Shown one piece after another: positions 6,147 to 8,816 of a DNA stretch of 8,816 bases; the stretch's first letter is position 1; each line of letters opens with the position of its first letter. The translations under genes and the position numbers were made by a program. The notes under the pieces were generated by a model, which was not told the origin of the DNA, searched no databases, and was given only the letters and a program-made list of their open reading frames with translations. The stretch comes from Nitrospirota bacterium (GTDB lineage: Bacteria; Nitrospirota; Thermodesulfovibrionia; Thermodesulfovibrionales; Magnetobacteriaceae). The stretch is from contig JADFXO010000154.1 in assembly GCA_015233485.1 (NCBI GenBank), forward strand, positions 1 through 8,816. The letters are read 5' to 3'.

Positions 6147-6419
6147 ATGAAACCGGTTAGATTATCGATACACGCCAGCGAGCAGCTGCATTATAGAGGC
6201 ATAGAAGAAGACGAAGTATTTGAGGTTATTAGAACATCGCCGTGGGAGCCGGCTAAGAGAGGAAAAATTCAGGCAAGTAAAGAGTTTCTTTACCAAAATG
6301 AATGGAATAAGAAGTTTTACTCGTATAAGCAGGTAAAACCGGTATTTATTGAAGAAAAGACTGAAATAGTTGTTATAACTGTCTATGCTTATTATTTTAA
6401 CACAGAGGTGAAGGCATGA
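6147..6419 (+). CDS. DUF4258 family protein (possible toxin-like partner)
   Basis: A 90-residue protein with the DUF4258 pattern: LSIHASEQLHYRGI (His9 in the IHA motif, Arg17-Gly18 in the RGI turn), a helix EDEVFEVIR, then beta strands ending in VVITVYAYYF. Members are small single-domain proteins with an RNase/RelE-like size and fold suspicion, often found beside short partner genes; activity is not established for most. The start is fixed by the consensus promoter 11 nt upstream, and there is no ribosome binding site. The stop codon overlaps the next ATG (ATGA at 6416-6419), so the two genes are almost certainly co-translated. The sequence is Lys/Glu rich, with no membrane segment. A role as toxin is inferred from the pairing, not shown by the sequence. 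Confidence 0.85.
   Translation: MKPVRLSIHASEQLHYRGIEEDEVFEVIRTSPWEPAKRGKIQASKEFLYQNEWNKKFYSYKQVKPVFIEEKTEIVVITVYAYYFNTEVKA
6405..6410 (+). promoter_or_regulatory. Ribosome binding site GAGGTG of the DUF2283 gene
   Basis: Lies within the last codons of the DUF4258 gene, 5 nt before ATG 6416. It supports the overlapping start and contrasts with the missing ribosome binding sites of 6147 and 6639. Confidence 0.6.
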
Positions 6420-6631
6420 GAATAACTTATGATTCGGAAGTAGATGCCCTTTATATACGATTTATAGAGACTACTGTAACGACAGAACACGTGGCTGAGG
6501 GTATTGCCGTCGATTATGATATGGAAGGACGAATTGCGGGGATTGAGATTTTAGATGCCGTAATGCGTGTTGGAAGCAAAGAAGTGTTCAAGAAAATAAC
6601 CTTAGAGGACTTAGCACTTCAGGGTACATAA
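6416..6631 (+). CDS. DUF2283 family protein
   Basis: A 71-residue protein with both hallmarks of DUF2283: MRITYDSEVDALYIRF at the N-terminus and the strand-turn-strand VDYDMEGRIAGIEIL at residues 32-46, followed by a short helical tail (KEVFKKITLEDL). A good Shine-Dalgarno sequence, GAGGTG (6405-6410), lies 5 nt before the ATG inside the end of the upstream gene. DUF2283 genes are repeatedly found directly after DUF4258 genes, and an antitoxin or accessory role for the second member is a common guess. The function is not known, and I do not assert it. The stop is 7 nt before the sensor kinase, so all three are probably one transcript. Confidence 0.85.
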   Translation: MRITYDSEVDALYIRFIETTVTTEHVAEGIAVDYDMEGRIAGIEILDAVMRVGSKEVFKKITLEDLALQGT

Positions 6632-6638
6632 AATAACG

Positions 6639-8570
6639 ATGGGAAATTGTGAAGAGTCAACGCCAAAAGAGGCGGGTATGCCAAATGCCCATCTGTGTAT
6701 TCAGAATATTATCAACCAGATGCTGAGGGCTTCTCTGTCGCAGGTTTCCACGCAGGAGCAGTTATCGCAAATTTTAAAGCTTATAATATCGGCGCCGTGG
6801 ATTTCACCTGCCGCCAGGGGACGCATATATCTTTACGATAAACGAACGAGAATGCTGCGAGTTAGCGCTCATGTTAATTATACGATGGAGGAGTTAGACG
6901 CCTGCCCGCCGATTCCATCCGCTGAATGCCTGTGTGGAACTTCTGCCGGCACAAGAGATATAGTTTTTATGCCGACCACCGGCGGCGATAACGCGCAACC
7001 GTGCGGCCACTACTGTGTCCCGATTAAATCAAATGACAGGCTGCTCGGCCTGCTCGGCGTCTATGTGGGGCAAGCCTCGTGTGATGATGGGCAGGGTATC
7101 ACTGAGCGAACAGACCCGTCTGTCCCTTTTGAGAGGGAAATGTTCCTAAAAATCGCGGCAAACACAATAGCCGGCATAGCGCTGCGTAAAGAGGCTCACG
7201 AAAACCTGACGGGCAATTATCTGATACAAGATGTGATAAATAAGATCCTGCACCTTTCACTTGAGTCAATATCCCTTAAGGAACACCTGCAAAAGACCCT
7301 CGATATCATTAGCAACGTGTCATGGTTGTCAAACAAATATACGGGCAGCATATTCCTTGTAGAAGGCAGTCCCGAGGTGCTCGTTATGAAGGCCCACAGG
7401 GGTTTTCCCTTAAACCTGCACAGTGTCTGCTCATTACTGCCCTTAGGGAAATGCCTCTGCGGACTATGCGCCTTAACCGGGAAGATAATATTCAGGTCCA
7501 CAATAGATGATGACCACGAAGTAAAATACGACGGAATGCGTGACCATGGACATTATTGTATTCCTATAAAGTCAAAGGGACAGGTGTTGGGCGTAATAAA
7601 CCTCTATGTCAGAAGAGGGCATACAAGGACCCATGAGGAGGAGGACTTCCTTGTGTCCGTAGCCAATACGCTTGCCGGTATTGTAGAGCGAAAGAGGACG
7701 GAGGACGAGTTAAAAAAACATCATGACCAGCTTGAGGAGATAGTAAGGGAGCGAACCGACGAACTGACTATTGCCTGCAACAAGGCGATAGATGCCAACG
7801 AAGAGCTTAAAGAAAGCCATGAGATGTTGATACATGCGGAGAAGATGGCGTCTCTGGGGCAATTGGTAGCCGGTGTAGCGCATGAGATAAATACCCCCAT
7901 AGGGATTGCAGTAACGTCGGCCTCTCATCTTGAGCTGGCTACGAAAAAAATCGCCGCTATGTTCTACGATAAACAAATAACCAGGACAGACCTCGAAAAG
8001 TACATATCCGTCGCAAGGGAAGACTCTGATTTAATCGTCAAAAACCTGTTTCGCGCCGGGGATTTGATAAGGAGTTTTAAAATGGTCTCGGCAGACCAGA
8101 CGAGCTGGGAAAAGAGGCAGTTTAACCTGAAATCATATTTAAACGATATAGTGATGAGCCTAAGACCTCAGCTAAGGACAACGCCACATGTTGTCACGAT
8201 AAACTGTGACGACGGCCTTGAGTTGAACAGCTATCCGGGGGCGTTTGCCCAAATAATCACAAACCTGTTGATGAATTCCCTGCTTCACGCCTATGACGAA
8301 GGGAAAAAAGGGACAATCCTGATAGAAGCCGTCCCGTTAGAGGATGAAGTCGTGTTAAGATACAAAGACGATGGCAAGGGAATCCCTGAGGGCAACATAA
8401 AAAAGATATTTGATCCGTTTTTTACGACAAAGCGTGGTCAGGGAGGCTCTGGCCTAGGCCTGTATATCACGTTTAATATCGTTACCCAAACACTCAAAGG
8501 CAGTATAATATGCGAAAGCGAAGTGGGCAAAATAACGGTATTTACAGTTACATTACCCAGCGTGTTATAG
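6639..8570 (+). CDS. Soluble tandem-GAF sensor histidine kinase
   Basis: A 643-residue protein without membrane segments. GAF1 (about 36-185) and GAF2 (about 211-352) are an internal duplication including their leading helices (IQNIINQMLRASL versus IQDVINKILHLSL). Both carry CLCG (97-100; 272-275) and GHYC-x-PIKS (123-131; 304-312), but GAF1 has lost the His-rich DDDHE..YDGM stretch seen in GAF2. A coiled coil (about 350-400) leads to the H-box LVAGVAHEINTP (phosphoacceptor His415). The ATPase follows: N-box TNLLMNSLLHA (Asn546), G1 DDGKGIP (577-583), F-box FDPFFTTK and G2 GGSGLGL (602-608). All catalytic residues are present. It presumably autophosphorylates in response to a cytosolic small ligand or redox state and passes phosphate to the adjacent regulator. 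ATG 6639 has only a distant AGGG; ATG 6678 (Met14) has AGAGG 5 nt upstream and may be the true start. Confidence 0.93.
   Translation: MGNCEESTPKEAGMPNAHLCIQNIINQMLRASLSQVSTQEQLSQILKLIISAPWISPAARGRIYLYDKRTRMLRVSAHVNYTMEELDACPPIPSAECLCGTSAGTRDIVFMPTTGGDNAQPCGHYCVPIKSNDRLLGLLGVYVGQASCDDGQGITERTDPSVPFEREMFLKIAANTIAGIALRKEAHENLTGNYLIQDVINKILHLSLESISLKEHLQKTLDIISNVSWLSNKYTGSIFLVEGSPEVLVMKAHRGFPLNLHSVCSLLPLGKCLCGLCALTGKIIFRSTIDDDHEVKYDGMRDHGHYCIPIKSKGQVLGVINLYVRRGHTRTHEEEDFLVSVANTLAGIVERKRTEDELKKHHDQLEEIVRERTDELTIACNKAIDANEELKESHEMLIHAEKMASLGQLVAGVAHEINTPIGIAVTSASHLELATKKIAAMFYDKQITRTDLEKYISVAREDSDLIVKNLFRAGDLIRSFKMVSADQTSWEKRQFNLKSYLNDIVMSLRPQLRTTPHVVTINCDDGLELNSYPGAFAQIITNLLMNSLLHAYDEGKKGTILIEAVPLEDEVVLRYKDDGKGIPEGNIKKIFDPFFTTKRGQGGSGLGLYITFNIVTQTLKGSIICESEVGKITVFTVTLPSVL
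6668..6672 (+). promoter_or_regulatory. Shine-Dalgarno AGAGG favouring the Met14 start of the kinase
   Basis: Located 5 nt before ATG 6678, in frame with the kinase. The residues skipped (1-13) are outside the first GAF domain and carry no recognised motif, so either start is compatible with function. Confidence 0.4.
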
Positions 8571-8594
8571 TATAATATGTTCAGGTGAAAAAAT

Positions 8595-8816
8595 ATGAGC
8601 GATTCGGATAATCTTTTTTGCGACGAGAGTTTTTTAAAGGAAAAGGTGGAGGCGCCTTCGGAAGAACCCTCCGGTAAATCAAACTGGAAGGTCATGGTTG
8701 TTGACGACGACGAGGAAGTCCACAGGATGACTAGTGCTGCCCTGAGGGATTTTACATTTGATGGCAGAGGCCTCGATTTTGTCTTCGCCTCATCGGCGAA
8801 AGAGGCGAAGCTCGCG
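8595..8816 (+). CDS. Response regulator of the DUF3369 class, N-terminal part
   Basis: The first 74 residues are seen; the window ends inside the receiver domain. The start is MSDSDNLFCDE, a Gly/Ser/Glu linker, then the receiver beginning WKVMVVDDDEEVHRMT with the acidic triad at residues 37-39 and ALRDFTFDGRGLDFVFA; the phosphorylated Asp lies beyond the window. The N-terminal LFxDE plus 'VDDDEEVHxxTxxAL..F.F.GR.L' pattern is typical of regulators carrying DUF3369 and often an HD-GYP phosphodiesterase domain that cleaves cyclic di-GMP. That output domain is inferred, not visible. Ribosome binding site AGGTG (8583-8587) is 7 nt before ATG. It lies 24 nt after the kinase gene, so the pair is very probably a cognate two-component system. 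Confidence 0.85.
   Translation, partial: MSDSDNLFCDESFLKEKVEAPSEEPSGKSNWKVMVVDDDEEVHRMTSAALRDFTFDGRGLDFVFASSAKEAKLA

Noticed and set aside
7217..7501. 94-codon minus-strand frame
   Set aside because: Shadow of the second GAF domain of the sensor kinase, as are the minus-strand frames at 7710-7976 and 8438-8695 for other parts of the kinase and regulator.
8571..8576. TATAAT between the kinase and the response regulator, as a separate promoter
   Set aside because: The only -35-like element at 17 nt (TTACAT 8548-8553) is poor, and the short gap with a good ribosome binding site fits read-through from the kinase.

Overview
The window looks like chromosome from a Gram-negative environmental bacterium rich in signalling genes. 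The mix of a GAF/PPDK-like giant protein, a soluble tandem-GAF histidine kinase, a DUF3369-type response regulator, a DUF4258/DUF2283 pair and a small LA_3696-like coiled-coil membrane protein is what I would expect in Nitrospirota or deltaproteobacterial (Desulfobacterota) genomes. This placement is an inference from gene content only. There is no rRNA, intact tRNA, intact mobile element or CRISPR array.

Left flank (1-615): AT-rich, with no intact gene. It holds what look like leftovers: a 25-codon piece resembling the N-terminus of a nucleoside 2-deoxyribosyltransferase, short coding-looking scraps in several frames, and the exact 3' end of a tRNA-Leu-like gene (T-arm, acceptor strand, CCA) with no 5' half. 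Such a 3' end is the typical footprint of an integrative element or of a recombination join.

Centre (616-5538, minus strand): one very large gene, about 1640 codons. I read it as two N-terminal GAF-like domains, about 450 residues of helical repeat-like sequence, a complete PPDK-N ATP-grasp domain, a PEP-utiliser 'swivelling' phosphohistidine domain with an unusual active-site motif, and an unrecognised C-terminal region of about 330 residues where a PEP synthase or PPDK would carry its TIM barrel. This is the least understood gene here.

Intergenic region (5539-6146): a decayed gene on the minus strand (LA_3696-like, its N-terminal and C-terminal ends in different frames with most of the coiled coil missing), its likely terminator and promoter, and a perfect 7-bp inverted repeat between that promoter and the divergent plus-strand promoter.

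Right part (6147-8816, plus strand): a tightly packed apparent operon. It runs DUF4258 (ATGA overlap) DUF2283, 7 nt, GAF-GAF-HisKA-HATPase sensor kinase, 24 nt, response regulator of the DUF3369 (HD-GYP-type) class, cut by the window end. The kinase has no membrane segment and probably senses a cytosolic signal through its two cysteine-containing GAF domains, passing phosphate to the adjacent regulator. Promoters for three of the transcription units lie so close to the start codons that leaderless mRNAs are predicted.
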